From: Epithemia pelagica
Taxonomy: Eukaryota; Bacillariophyta; Bacillariophyceae; Surirellales; Surirellaceae
Direction of reading: 5' to 3'
Length of the DNA: 64,000 bases
NCBI GenBank assembly: GCA_946965045.2
Contig: OX337228.1
Location: forward strand, 6,510,001 to 6,574,000
This document shows positions 54,651-64,000 of this stretch, piece after piece (the stretch's first letter is position 1; each line of letters starts with the position of its first letter). The notes below the pieces were generated by a model that was not told where the DNA came from, made no database searches, and worked only from the letters and a program-made list of their open reading frames with translations. A program made the translations under genes and the position numbers.

Positions 54651-54658
54651 TACTCCTA
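54651..54658 (+). promoter_or_regulatory. TACTCCTA octamer upstream of ATG101
   Basis: Copy of the recurrent octamer, 150 bp upstream of the ATG101 start, sense orientation. Function unknown. Confidence 0.3.
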
Positions 54659-54807
54659 TTTTCTTTTCTCCGATTCCCGATGTTCATTTCTAGGTAGTTG
54701 AGCACGAATTATGTTGTAGGATATTTGAGTCCCAAAACCATTTACCCTCGTGATTCATTTTTCAGATTCTTTCTCGGAGGGAATTTGACGTCAAATGTCA
54801 ATCGACC

Positions 54808-55853
54808 ATGAATTGCAAGGAGCAGCATCTCCCTGAACTTGAACTGTCGACCGGGCAGGTCCGGGAGGCACTTCAATGTCTGCTACACACCATTTTGTTG
54901 TGAGTTCTGGTTTGGATCCTTTGTCGATACTCTCTTTTCTTTGTCTCAAATCACTTTCTTTGAATCAGCATACGTTCTCCAGGTCCAGTCGCCCCAAGAG
55001 GTAAGAGAACCGATTGTTTTTCTCGCCTGTTATGGGATTTTAGCTCTAAGGGATTATGCTCCTTTCAGATGTGGAATGCGAAGGATTGAACGTTACGTAT
55101 ACTAGGATTGCGGGAGACGACATGTTGTCTTCGGACCCCACTTCACGAAACCACGGTGTGTCTGACATTGACAAGAAAGTTGATGACGCCATTGAATCAT
55201 TTCTTCAATCACTATCTCAGATTGGGCCGGAGCTACTCAGTGTGAGTGTACACGTTTAGATTGAGGAGATCATAATCTGATTTCTCACACTTGCGCCATT
55301 GTTTCTATTTTCGTAAACAAAAGGGTTGTCTGACCCTTTCATTCTTTGAACGACGGGCATCTCGTCAACTCTTTGGGCTTGTATCGCAAGAAGAAAGAGT
55401 AACGTACGTACGCATGCGTATGTTGGGGTCACAAAAGTCAACGTCTTAATCTTTTGTTTCTCTTTTCATAGGTGGGAACAATGGATTCTGAGAGTGATCG
55501 TCAATAACACTCCGCGCCCTATTAGCAACGATTCTGCGTCGGTAATTGAAAGACAACGAATACAGGTAGGGCAAGCTCTCTTCTCTACTTGGTATAAGAC
55601 AATAAAGGGAGTCGGAGGAGTTGATGCGATCGATGGCTGACCTTTTTTCTACTTTGGTTTTGTGTAGGATACTGCGGAAGGCATGCTTCGAACAGCTCTC
55701 ATGAAGGTATTTGAAATAGCTGGCGGACCACTCGATCATGTTCCACCAGTATTGTATGAGTTTGAAATTGCATCGGCGAAGAGAGTCGACGATCGGGAAA
55801 ACGTATACTCACGAGTTACGGCAATGCCTCCGATTTTGAACCTGGGCAATTAA
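54808..55853 (+). CDS. ATG101: Autophagy-related protein 101
   Basis: HORMA-fold partner of ATG13 in the ATG1/ULK autophagy initiation complex. Six exons: 54808-54899, 54969-55000, 55069-55241, 55324-55403, 55472-55565 and 55668-55853 (introns 68-102 bp, phases consistent). The product is 218 residues, the same as human ATG101. It reads MNCKEQHLPELELSTGQVRE, then ALQCLLHTILFIRSPGPVAP, DVECEGLNVTYTRIA, LTLSFFERRASR, VTWEQWILRVIVNN and PPVLYEFEIASAK, parallel along its length to animal and plant proteins. The WF finger is not obvious by eye. No single exon shows a long open frame, so the gene is easily missed. The gene ends 171 bp from the convergent BDP1 gene. Confidence 0.92.
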
Positions 55854-56024
55854 TCAGGCAGCAAACCATGCTGCTTCTACAACGATACGTTCCCGCTTCT
55901 TGAATCACGACACACAAATGGTTGTAAACGAAAGAGACGTTCACAGCAATCCGTATTGCTTATAATCACCGTTGAGGGGAATGATATTCCAAAACCAACG
56001 ATGCAGGACCCCAGACCATGAACT

Positions 56025-57317
56025 TCATTTGCCTTTTACCTTCCTCGAACGGAACTTTGGTCTTTTGCTCTTAGATTTGTTCTTTGAAACCGCTGAAACC
56101 AATGATATTGCTGTTGTAGTTTCTTCATGGGGTATATGGATCCCTTCATCAATAATGTCTTCCTCTTCCGCTCGTGTTGTAGCAGTGTGATCTGGTTCCT
56201 CGTCATCCTGCCAAAATGAAACTGGTAGCTCCGATTTGCCTGCAGTTGTATTCGGCTGAATCTGTGCTTCCAGCTCGGCGTCCTCTTCCACAACCACATC
56301 CTCCGCATCTGCGTTTCGTTCCACTTTCTTTTCCGTGCCCTCTTTCTGTGTCATGTCAGGTTCCGTCGAGGATTCGACGGTAGGTGCAACAGGCGGAGGA
56401 ACTTTGGCCACATCATCATCTGTCACGTCGAAAACCGACAAGTCTGTCAAGAAATGGAAAGATGGTGAGACAAGGCGTTGTCAGAGCTGTACGAAAGCAA
56501 GCAGCAAGGACATACTAATGTTTTTCCGCGAGCTTGGGTTGAGAGCAGCTTCAATCAATTTTGGATTGTTGACACATTCTTTTTTGAACTTGTGCTTCAG
56601 TGTTTTATGTTTTCGTTTTGTTGTGCTCGTAAAGAAAGCTTCCATTGAATAAAAGTCTGTACCAACTTGTCGAAGTGCTTCATAAAAGATACGTGTCTCG
56701 TCGACGCTCCAGTGTTGTGGCCGCCGTCCGGCTTTCGAAAACGATGTATACGAGGACCCTATACCACCGAGCTGATCCTCTTCTTCAACAACTTGGTAAT
56801 CTTCATCCTCTTCAGTCGGTGGCTTTGCATCTCCATGCAGTACCATACTAGACTCCTGTAGAACAATTTCTCCATCGATAATCTGAACGACGGGACCAGA
56901 TGAACCTCCATTGTCTCGGCCGGTAGTTTCTGTTTTCTCATGGTCGGACACCTTGAAAGAGTTGTTCTTTTTCTTGGTGGAAGTATCACTGGGAGGGGGT
57001 TTCGCCCGAAACTTGGAACAAAACTTGGACAAGCGTGGTGCATCCGCATCCACAAGCTCATCATCGATACCAGCGTTGTCTCGGGCAACCACAGCGGCTG
57101 TTGTAGGGAGCTTTCGGGTCGACTTTCTTGTCGTAGGGACCAAAGCTTCTTCCTCAACGCTAGTGATGGCATTTTCATTGACATTACTTTGTTTAGGCTT
57201 CTTCCGATTTGCGGATATCTTGAGAGGTTTCGCTGGACGCTTTTTCCGTTCCGGTACGGACGTTCTTGCCTTTGTCTCCGTCGTGGTGGTACTAGTAGAT
57301 GCCATTTTCTTCGTCAT
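56025..57317 (-). CDS. BDP1: TFIIIB subunit B'' (BDP1)
   Basis: RNA polymerase III initiation factor that, with TBP and BRF1, forms TFIIIB on tRNA and 5S genes. Exons 57317-56516 and 56443-56025 (72-bp intron, GTATGT donor, phase 1) give 406 residues. The signature is the extended SANT/Myb domain near 208-262: HWSVDETRIFYEALRQVGTD, FYSMEAFF and KRKHKTLKHKFKKECVNNPK. Flanks are Lys/Thr-rich (N-terminal) and acidic (C-terminal), with a basic end (KSKSKRPKFRSRKVKGK). It is shorter than human BDP1, as in other protists. The start MTKKMAST is shared, with about 140 bp upstream, with the neighbouring gene at 58820. Confidence 0.87.
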
Positions 57318-57863
57318 GGGTATTTCATATCTCAGTGAAGAAAAGCTTTGACTGTGGGTCAGAGGCAACAATGTGCGGTGGTCTTCTCTAATGATTTGTC
57401 CTCGCGTACTCTGCCAAGGCGCCGTTCAATGAAATGACGAGGACTACGGCGGTTGACGATTCACCGGTTTCATTGTCCCACAAAAAAATAGGAGTAGGAG
57501 TCTAATATTCCCCCAGAATAGGTACCTCTAGAGGAGTACTACTCCTCTAGGAGTACTAGTCTATCCGCATCTGCCGCGTTATATATAAGGAGTATATAGC
57601 TATGCACTCCTACCTAGTCGATCGAAGAGTGCAAGTTAACCGGGCGCCCAGGTTGTGTCGATGGCAATGATGTTGTACTCCTATGTAATTATAGTGATAA
57701 TGATGATTAAGTTTTGGTGATCTATTCCATACGTTGTATATAACAAGAGAAAAAGTTATGATGATGATTGTCTGTCCCAGGCTTCGAAAACAGTAACTGG
57801 CAATTCCCCCATTGTGAATGAATCCTTTAGTTAGCTGTCGGTATAACAAGCTTAGGATTTGTT
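57318..57863. promoter_or_regulatory. BDP1 upstream region with palindrome and octamers
   Basis: 546 bp. 57318-57460 is homologous to 58821-58961. Octamers TAGGAGTA (57489-57496, 57548-57555) and TACTCCTA (57676-57683) occur here. A 23-bp palindrome (57528-57550: CTAGAGGAGTA, C, TACTCCTCTAG) overlaps the second octamer. These are candidate regulatory sites for BDP1. Confidence 0.4.
57528..57550. repeat. Perfect 23-bp palindrome
   Basis: 11-bp arms with one central base, 211 bp upstream of the BDP1 start; shares GGAGTA/TACTCC with the octamer. Confidence 0.85.
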
Positions 57864-58820
57864 TTATGAGTTTGTGTGCTTACTCCCGTCTTCACGAGCT
57901 TCCGTTTTTCTGCCACTGCTGTCATCGATCTCGGCTTCTTCCAATCTTCCACCGTCCACCGCCGCTTCTGCCGCATTTCGTTTTAGATGTTTCACACAAT
58001 CAGCTGCACCGTTCACCGTCGCTTCTTCCGCTTTTCGTTTTAGGTGGTTCAAGCAATCAGCCGCTCGATCCACTCTTTGAGTCTCGGAACTTTGAGTATC
58101 AGCAATATTCAAGAAACTTTCCACATGTCCTCTTGGATCATTGGTAAGGTGTTGCCGCATAATGGTCTTTGTTACTGCTGGCTGTAGACGAGGTAAATTA
58201 CCTTCATCTTCGGAACTGGAGACTGCTTGATGGTACAGGACAATGGATTGAAAACAGTTGTTGCGGCAGAGTACCCAGAGACACTCTCCGGCATTGGTCC
58301 TTTCAATGAAGTCATCATACGACAACTTCTTATCATTCAACCATTGAAGCTTCATTTCCATACTCCCAGATTCGGCCGCCCCCGCAGCCTTTAAGACATT
58401 GATTGCCAAGATGCGAAAAATTGTCCAACTATCTTCGCTCACTTTGGTATCTGCTTCAGGTACCAGTTTCAGAAAATCGTCCAAGGACAAGCATTCGTCG
58501 AAGACTTTTGCGATAGTTTCTTTGTAATCCTTCAAGCATTGGAAGGCGTTCTCCATTTTTGCCCTTTTTTCGTCCTTTGTGTATTTTTCTGGCAGTTCTG
58601 CGGACAACATTTTGAACCTCCTCTTGATATCCTTCACGATCCTCCTTTTCAATTGACCACGTCGCGATCTCTCCTCTTCCCTCTCTAGGTTAATATCCTC
58701 GTGAAAGTGCACTCGCCGTCCCGATGGTTTTGTTTTCACTGGGAGTGTTGTAATCATGCTCGTTGGGAAGGTTGTGTGGATGTTGTGACGGTGATCAGAC
58801 CGGCGCATTTTCTTTGTCAT
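57864..58820 (-). CDS. Unknown protein sharing BDP1's 5' region
   Basis: Single exon, 318 residues from ATG 58820 (MTKKMRRSDHRHNIHTTF). The N-terminal 95 residues are basic (RRVHFHEDINLEREEERSRR, KRRIVKDIKRRFKM). A middle helical region of about 120 residues follows (KVFDECLSLDDFLKLVPEAD, WTIFRILAINVLKAAGAAE, CLWVLCRNNCFQSIVLYHQA). Near the end are two imperfect 20-residue repeats, RAADCLNHLKRKAEE and GAADCVKHLKRNAAE, then an acidic/basic tail. I do not recognise a family. The promoter, 5' UTR and first five codons match those of BDP1, so the gene probably acquired its promoter by duplication. Residues after codon 5 show no similarity to BDP1. Confidence 0.7.
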   Translation of the reverse strand: MTKKMRRSDHRHNIHTTFPTSMITTLPVKTKPSGRRVHFHEDINLEREEERSRRGQLKRRIVKDIKRRFKMLSAELPEKYTKDEKRAKMENAFQCLKDYKETIAKVFDECLSLDDFLKLVPEADTKVSEDSWTIFRILAINVLKAAGAAESGSMEMKLQWLNDKKLSYDDFIERTNAGECLWVLCRNNCFQSIVLYHQAVSSSEDEGNLPRLQPAVTKTIMRQHLTNDPRGHVESFLNIADTQSSETQRVDRAADCLNHLKRKAEEATVNGAADCVKHLKRNAAEAAVDGGRLEEAEIDDSSGRKTEAREDGSKHTNS

Positions 58821-58961
58821 GGCATTTCTTATCTCAGAGAAGAAAAACTTTGGCTTTGACACAGAGGCAACAATGGGCTGTTTTCTTGTCTAAAGCTTTG
58901 TCCTGGCGTACTCTGCCAAAGCGACATTCAATCAAAGAAGAGGACTACGGCGGTCGACGAT
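58804..58961 (-). repeat. Duplicate of BDP1 5' region
   Basis: Aligns base by base with 57301-57460, about three quarters identical by eye with small indels. Shared blocks include TGCCTCTG, GTACTCTGCCAA and GGACTACGGCGGT. It includes the start ATG of both genes. Confidence 0.85.
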
Positions 58962-59150
58962 CGACGATTACGAAGAGTTCGATCCAGGCGGTCGCGAGTT
59001 GAGTCCTGAAAGCGACTTTAACGCGACGGAATAGTTTCTCTTGCTTCCACGTGTATACCACATTTTCTATCTAGGTATGTTGGTTGATGTGGCTCAATCG
59101 GACGGCTCGTTCTCATCCAAGTCAAAGCAAGTCGGTTTTCTCTCTCAACA
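58821..59150. promoter_or_regulatory. Divergent promoter region
   Basis: 330 bp between divergent starts of the unknown protein and the plastid zinc-ribbon protein. The left half is the BDP1-derived promoter copy. Confidence 0.4.
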
Positions 59151-60294
59151 ATGGCGCGTTCAGGGACACTACACCTTCTTCTAATTCTATTGCTTGTGGT
59201 GATTCTACCACTGCACACAATCCTTGGGTTCACCCACCATGCATCGACTGGGGCTCCATTGGCAAGACGATATCCATACGCAATCAGACATGCTTTGGAC
59301 AAGCGACAACATCCCCTGCAGCATCGGACCAATGGGGTAGCAACGAGAACGGCCTTGTCAGCGTCACTGCCTTCGAAACTTGTATCTTCGGGAGTCTCTC
59401 TTTTCAAACGATTAGATACCTTGGATTCATCGGGGTTCACTTCGGCCTTGACGAGTGGATTCGCCGCTCGCATCAAATCGCTTCACAATCCAAAGTTTTA
59501 TTTGGGTATGGCCGGGTTGGCGGCATTTCGATGGGGTTCGTTGATCAGAAATTACTACTTTTGGATTTTGCTGGCCTTTCTGTACAAATGGTACCGTGCG
59601 CGCTACGTTTACAAAGTGCCAGTGTGGGATCGACAACCGAATTGGAACAATGTGATTACCAGCAAAGAACAAGAAAAAGATTTGAAAGCATACACTTGCA
59701 AAAACTGCGGATCCACAATCTTTATTGCCAAGTCCCGTGAGTTCTTCTTTGAAGGTGGGACGGGTATTGGAGGCCTCGGATGCTTTTCGTGTGGTGCCAA
59801 GGGTGCCGACAATTTTATCATGGATCGAGATCGAATCGTTGCCGATGTGGCCGAGTAAGTGTGTCATGCTGCAAGTTCCGACATGTGTGTGTATCACTTA
59901 TGGCAAACTCTGAACGATTGTTGACATGCGCTTGGTTTTCCATCTTTTTTTCGTTTGTTGTCGTAGTGTCGACGATTACTTTGAGTACGAGCGTCCGCTT
60001 GATTTTGTGTCGAGTGCGGAACGAAAGCGTGTCTTGAAGGAGGCCGGTGGAGACGAAGAGAAAGCCAATGAAATTATTATGGAACGTGCCAACCAGGAAG
60101 AAGCAAAAAAGTCCAACAACAACAGTGACACTCCAACGGCAACTGCTGCCACACCTTTGGAACCAGAGGCAGAAGACGACGACCAATCAACGCCCGAAGT
60201 TCCACCCGCGTCCGAGGATGATGAAACCGCCAGCGATTCACCAACCAAAGCGACCGAAGACGGTCTTGATGCTCTGGGGATGGATGATCTTTAA
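59151..60294 (+). CDS. Plastid-targeted zinc-ribbon membrane protein
   Basis: Exons 59151-59854 and 59967-60294 join across a 112-bp intron (GTAAGT...CGTAG, phase 2), 343 residues. The leader is a signal peptide (HLLLILLLVVILPLHTILGF) with Phe at the cleavage site (G-F-T-H), then a basic Ser/Thr/Arg stretch: a diatom bipartite plastid signal. After about 80 residues comes a hydrophobic segment (NYYFWILLAFLYKWY, about 135-150). A zinc ribbon follows with two CxxC knuckles (YTCKNCGST about 183, LGCFSCGAKG about 213). The C-terminal part has YFEYERPLDFV, a Glu/Lys helix and an acidic Pro-rich tail. An envelope or thylakoid membrane protein with a metal-binding head is inferred. I do not recognise a named family; it looks like a conserved algal protein. 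Confidence 0.8.
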
Positions 60295-60942
60295 GCAACT
60301 ACCTAGGAGATTTTTAACCTCACAATCGTTTGTGTCTGTCATCTTAATAGAGTTTGTGGTTCTAGTTCCATTCAGAATTCGATTCTTTCGCCAGTTTCAT
60401 TAACAAGGTGTGCTTCTGGGATTGCAGTCACTTTAGTCCAAGGCATAGTCGATTGATCGGGCACAGTATTGCTTTGTAGCGACACAAAAACTACTTGGAC
60501 TACCTGCTAACGTTCTTAGCGAACAGGAGTATGCGTTTGCCGGCGCCGATGGTTCCAAACACGAGAAGATGCCATTTTGTCTAGAACACGCCCTGTGACA
60601 ATCAACCATTGGAACTGTATCAGATCCAATGCAGCCATCAGAACGAAAAAAGACAAAAAGTATCGCAATCTGTGATCCAATCACCGAACGGAGAAGAGCT
60701 GTTCAGTTGCCTGCCTAACCTTTAGTCCCCAGTATTATATGTCGCTTGCGCATTGCTTCCGCGATCCGAAGTGACCATCGGCGTATTCATGCACAGACGA
60801 TACCGAAATTTGGGAAAAATTATGCGTATATAATCAATATACATCAGTCTTATAAACAGTTGAATCACGAGTAAGTCATCACATCTAGATCTCATCTCGT
60901 CCATCGATTCTTTTCTCCAAGAGCGAGAGTTTTGAGGTTCAA
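60295..60942. other. Intergenic region
   Basis: 0.65 kb; no gene, RNA or repeat recognised. Holds the methyltransferase promoter. Confidence 0.4.
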
Positions 60943-61988
60943 ATGGCGGAACTCGCCCAAGAGGATGCTTCCGGCTTGTCATCGGCGCAAGACGACAATG
61001 ACGACTCCATCTATGAGCTTGAATATGAACCCGAAGACGTTTGTTTGAACGAGGATACCGTCTTTCGAATATGGACCGTCGTACCGCCACCGCTCGAATA
61101 CATGTCGTCCTTGCATACGAAACAACACGAGATAAGTGGGCGGCAGGTATGGACGGGCTCCATGCTGTTGGCACACTATCTGTACCAATGCCGGGAATCT
61201 CCAGACTCGAACGATTCCATACTGGATGATACTCTATTCCAATCGAAAACGTACGTACGTAGTTGTATCATGTTCTCTTTCTTCTGTTTCACACACGTCT
61301 CACACCAACGAGTTTTTGTTTGTGCGCGCGCAGAATTTTAGAATTGGGGAGTGGGACCGGCATTTTAGGAATGGCACTGCACAAATTGGTTCCAGATGCT
61401 TCTGTGGTAGCCTTGACGGATGGTGATTCGCAAGCACTCGATCTGTTGCAACGAAATTTGGAGGAACCCACCAATCACATGGACCCACGTCGTGTCAAGG
61501 CCAAGCTACTCCAATGGGGTGTAGATCATCATCCTGGACTTGACACTACCAATCGAAGCATCAATCACAACGACGACGACGACGATGATGATGATGATGC
61601 AGAGACGAGTGACAACACTCTTAAATCCTTTCAACAGTGGGCTCGAGCGTCCTGGCCCCATGTCTTTGCAAGCGATCCCAGACATTTTGACTGGATTGTG
61701 GCTGGCGATGTCTTGTACAAGGCTCAGTTGCCCCAACTCTTTTTCGAAACGGTCCGTGCCTTGCTTCGTCCGGGAACGGGTACCTTGCTCTTGTGTCATG
61801 TGCCACGAGCGGCCGTGACACAAGCCGTCGTGCAAGAGGCTGCTCACTCGGCCGGCATGGACGTGGTGTCCAGTTACGAACCCAACCACCACACAAGAAT
61901 AATGGACGTGGCGGCCCATCATTGTCCAATCGAAGATGTCTCACGAGCTTGCATCTACCGTATGCAGAGAAACACAAGAGACGAATAA
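60943..61988 (+). CDS. Family-16 protein methyltransferase (METTL21/EEF2KMT-like)
   Basis: Exons 60943-61250 and 61334-61988 join across an 83-bp intron (GTACGT...GCGCAG, phase 2), 320 residues. The AdoMet site is rebuilt at the junction: TILELGSGTGILGMAL (about 103-118), the acidic post-motif VVALTDGD, and the DWIVAGDVLY motif (about 235-244), whose D-x-x-Y ending is typical of seven-beta-strand lysine methyltransferases of family 16. The upstream QVWTGSMLLAHYL matches the conserved WxA/G motif before motif I. A poly-Asp loop (about 180-195) interrupts the fold. The substrate is unknown; relatives methylate elongation factors, chaperones or other proteins. No targeting signal. The N-terminal 40 residues are acidic. 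Confidence 0.88.
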
Positions 61989-62529
61989 ACTCGTTGCGGT
62001 CTCTCGGGTATGGATCGACGACCGTGGTGCAAGAACCGTACGCTCGGCTCGTTTCCTGATGGAGGGCAGGAGGAAACACCAAGAGAGTTTGTATCATCGT
62101 GTGTGTGTGCGAGAGGACGATAGTTGTCCCAACGACCGGACTCGCTCTGGGTGGTGGTCTCGTTTTCGTTCGATTGGGGACTGGGTAGACTGCTGTGAAT
62201 GGAGAATATGGAGCAACCAGAGACTACGAAACGCCATTCGAATCATCAAGACTGGAGCACGCACGCACACAACAACACCATGGACAAGCAAGCAGGAACG
62301 CCGTTCCACCCAACCAACACCGGCAGTGCCTTTGCGCCATGTGAGGAGAAGAAGAAGCAGATGGAAACCATGTGAACTCTCGCGCACTTGTGGTTGTGTG
62401 TGTAGGAATCACGCGTCTGTCCTTATGGATAGAGGAACTATTGGAAGGATTGCATCGTTTCAGGATCCTGTTGCTGCTGTTGTTATAGAGGAATCCAACG
62501 AAAAACAAACGAGATTTTACTCTTCATAC
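61989..62529. other. Intergenic region
   Basis: 0.54 kb. A plus frame runs through it to 62550 but begins inside the methyltransferase gene and has no recognised domain. No other signal. Confidence 0.4.
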
Positions 62530-63480
62530 TCGGGCAATGTTGAACTGTAGACCTGGGGCAATGCCATGCATGGAGCCATGGGACTGTCGGAACAACCCAT
62601 TGGCGCCTTGGATCATCCTCCTCATTGTCATCATCCGTCCGACAATTCTCCTAAAGGTGGTGGTCCTCCTTTGAGTACTATTACGTCCGCCGTTCGAGTA
62701 GTGCCCGTTCCCTCCTTTGTTGCCTCGCTCTCTCGATCGTCCAACCCCGATGCCAAGGCATTGTCCTTGTTGCAAAGTAATTTGGGAGAATGTCCCATTT
62801 CGATATCCTTGGGACGACGGTGTACCTTTGTCACCACCAACGTGGGACGAGCCTTTTCCTTTGGGTTCAGTGAAGAAGGCATGTTGGGGTTGGGAGAAGG
62901 CATTACCGAGTCGGCGCAACCCGTCGAACTCTCGTGTTTGCCCGGTGCCGAACGATTTGCCTCCGTCTCGGCCGGAGCCGGTCAAACCGTCGCACTGAGT
63001 AGCACAGGAAAAGAACATGGTTAACCCCCATCCTTCCCTCCTCCCTCCAAGGCCACCCTTCAACACCATAGATCATCATGTCCGTGGTGTAAAGTGTTCT
63101 ATTAGATTCAATCTTTGGTTTTCTACTTGGCGGAGCATTATTTGGAACGCCCGTTGTATCGAGAAAGGTTCTCTACTAGAGGTAGACCTACTAGCATAAC
63201 TTGGGGAAAACCATCCATCACATATACTATGTAGAGATATGAGATGTGCTGTCGTCCGGAGAGAAGACGCATTGCGGTCGCCCTACCTAGACTCGGGACT
63301 CGGACACCACACACCACCGCACCCATACGCCGAAGAAGAATGCCAACGATAAGGCCCAACGTTTGATTCAGAAAGATGCCAGAACGAAGATGGATGACAG
63401 TGGTGGACGTAGAATCCAGATGCTCGAGATACAGAAAAAGACATGAGTGTACCCCGGCTACCGAGTACCGAGTGCTTTTA
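62530..63480 (+). pseudogene. Partial, internally deleted copy of RCC1-type gene
   Basis: 62530 to about 63010 matches the RCC1-type gene at 17325-17808 at roughly 85-90 percent (GNVELxTWGNAMHGAMGL ... FASVSAGAGQTVALS). It then jumps to sequence matching 18518 to about 18960, the source gene's 3' flank, so about 0.7 kb including the true 3' end is missing. The Tyr of LYTWG is a TAG stop in the copy (62548-62550), and the frame past the junction ends after a few codons (KEHG). It lacks a promoter and start, so it is a pseudogene fragment. Most substitutions are synonymous-looking, so the parent was under selection. Confidence 0.85.
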
Positions 63481-64000
63481 CGTGCTGTCTCGTGAAGGGT
63501 AAGCGCCTTGTCCCCATCCTGCATGTTGTGAGCGCATGGCGATAATATAAGTTTTGATCTTGTCAAGAATTACTCTTATTCAAATTGTACATGCGACATA
63601 GATGCCAAAACCGATTACCGATTACCGATTACCGATTACCGATTACGGCTTACGGCCTCTCCACCTCCGATCTTGACTTTACTCTCTATGGTCCAGAACG
63701 AAGACTCAGTTCCCGCGGTCCCTTCCTGTGTTTGGTGAGGTAGCGCTGACTCCCAACGCCTAACCGATTGGGATTTGGTCTTCGAATCCTGTTGAGTCAC
63801 AGTTCCAGTTCGTACCACCAACCACCAACCACCACCGAAATCCAAAAAAAAAAAGAGACCTGCACTGACTGTAGAAACCGAGACGACCTCAGCTCAACAC
63901 AAAAAACAAAAAGACCATCTCCAAAGTGAATCACCTGAACCGGAATCGAAGGAAGGAGACGAAAAAGGAATATGCGGTAAGTTCTTGTTCGAGAGATGGA
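63481..64000. other. Terminal intergenic region
   Basis: Contains a heptamer array (63610-63648) and an A-tract near 63842. At 63972 ATGCG is followed by GTAAGT, which could be a tiny first exon of a gene continuing beyond the window; this is weak. Confidence 0.3.
63610..63648 (+). repeat. ACCGATT heptamer array
   Basis: Five perfect copies of ACCGATT, then degenerate ACGGCTTACGGC. Not a canonical telomere repeat (TTAGGG/TTTAGGG). Confidence 0.9.

Noticed and set aside
62524-63069. 181-codon minus-strand frame near the right end
   Set aside because: Antisense of the RCC1-type pseudogene fragment; the parent gene shows the same antisense openness.
63610-63648. Heptamer array as a telomere remnant
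   Set aside because: ACCGATT is not a known telomere repeat and only five copies occur; treated as a microsatellite.

Overview
The window is nuclear DNA of a eukaryotic alga, most likely a pennate diatom; the genus is not determinable from sequence alone. Pointers are: short GT-AG introns (about 65-125 bp, one of 222 bp); a secreted protein with the proline-serine (PSxx) repeats typical of diatoms; several predicted plastid preproteins with a signal peptide and a cleavage site of the diatom ASAFAP type; a zeaxanthin epoxidase; and a KRE6/SKN1-type glycosidase of the kind linked to chrysolaminarin branching. Products were assigned by reading motifs, and exon joins were checked for GT-AG ends and phase by hand.

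Layout. 1-1247 (-): PSxx-repeat secreted protein, cut by the window edge. 1977-3229 (+): secreted single-pass membrane protein. 4673-6098 (+): class I histone deacetylase. 7951-6701 (-) and 8328-10553 (+): a divergent pair, a DUF1415-like plastid protein and a KH-KH-KH-WW RNA-binding protein. 12093-14582 (+): NAA35/MAK10, the NatC auxiliary subunit. 15500-18382 (+): RCC1-repeat protein. 18.4-22.9 kb: a decayed zone with a duplicated intron-bearing unit, inverted repeats and a 92-bp MITE-like insertion. 22951-24097 (+): CRAL-TRIO protein. 24640-26114 (+): TGS1. 26274-27724 (+): organellar release factor 1. 30222-27940 (-): kinesin-light-chain-like TPR protein. 34829-32769 (-): zeaxanthin epoxidase. 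35.2-37 kb: a broken gene with a 512-bp tandem duplication. 38214-37130 (-): frameshifted Kelch gene. 38718-40132: Mutator-like element with about 360-bp terminal inverted repeats. 40456-42000 (+): FKBP-TPR-cyclophilin fusion. 42349-46698 (+): UvrD/PcrA-type helicase. 48266-46883 (-) and 48431-50623 (+): a divergent pair, a second CRAL-TRIO protein and the GH16 transglycosylase. 52242-50934 (-): glutaminyl cyclase. 53503-54546 (+): HMG-box protein. 54808-55853 (+): ATG101, six exons. 57317-56025 (-): BDP1 (TFIIIB). 58820-57864 (-): an unknown protein whose 5' region copies that of BDP1. 59151-60294 (+): plastid zinc-ribbon membrane protein. 60943-61988 (+): family-16 methyltransferase. 62530-63480: partial, internally deleted copy of the RCC1 gene.

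The genes do not form one pathway; this is ordinary gene-dense housekeeping DNA. Several act in gene expression (HDAC, NatC, TGS1, BDP1, HMG, KH protein, release factor) and several in plastid or storage-glucan biology (ZEP, zinc ribbon, DUF1415-like, GH16).

The most unusual material is structural: the Mutator-like element, the in-frame MITE, the duplicated BDP1 promoter that now heads a second gene, the dispersed RCC1 copy, and an intergenic octamer (TACTCCTA/TAGGAGTA) that seems over-represented near start codons.
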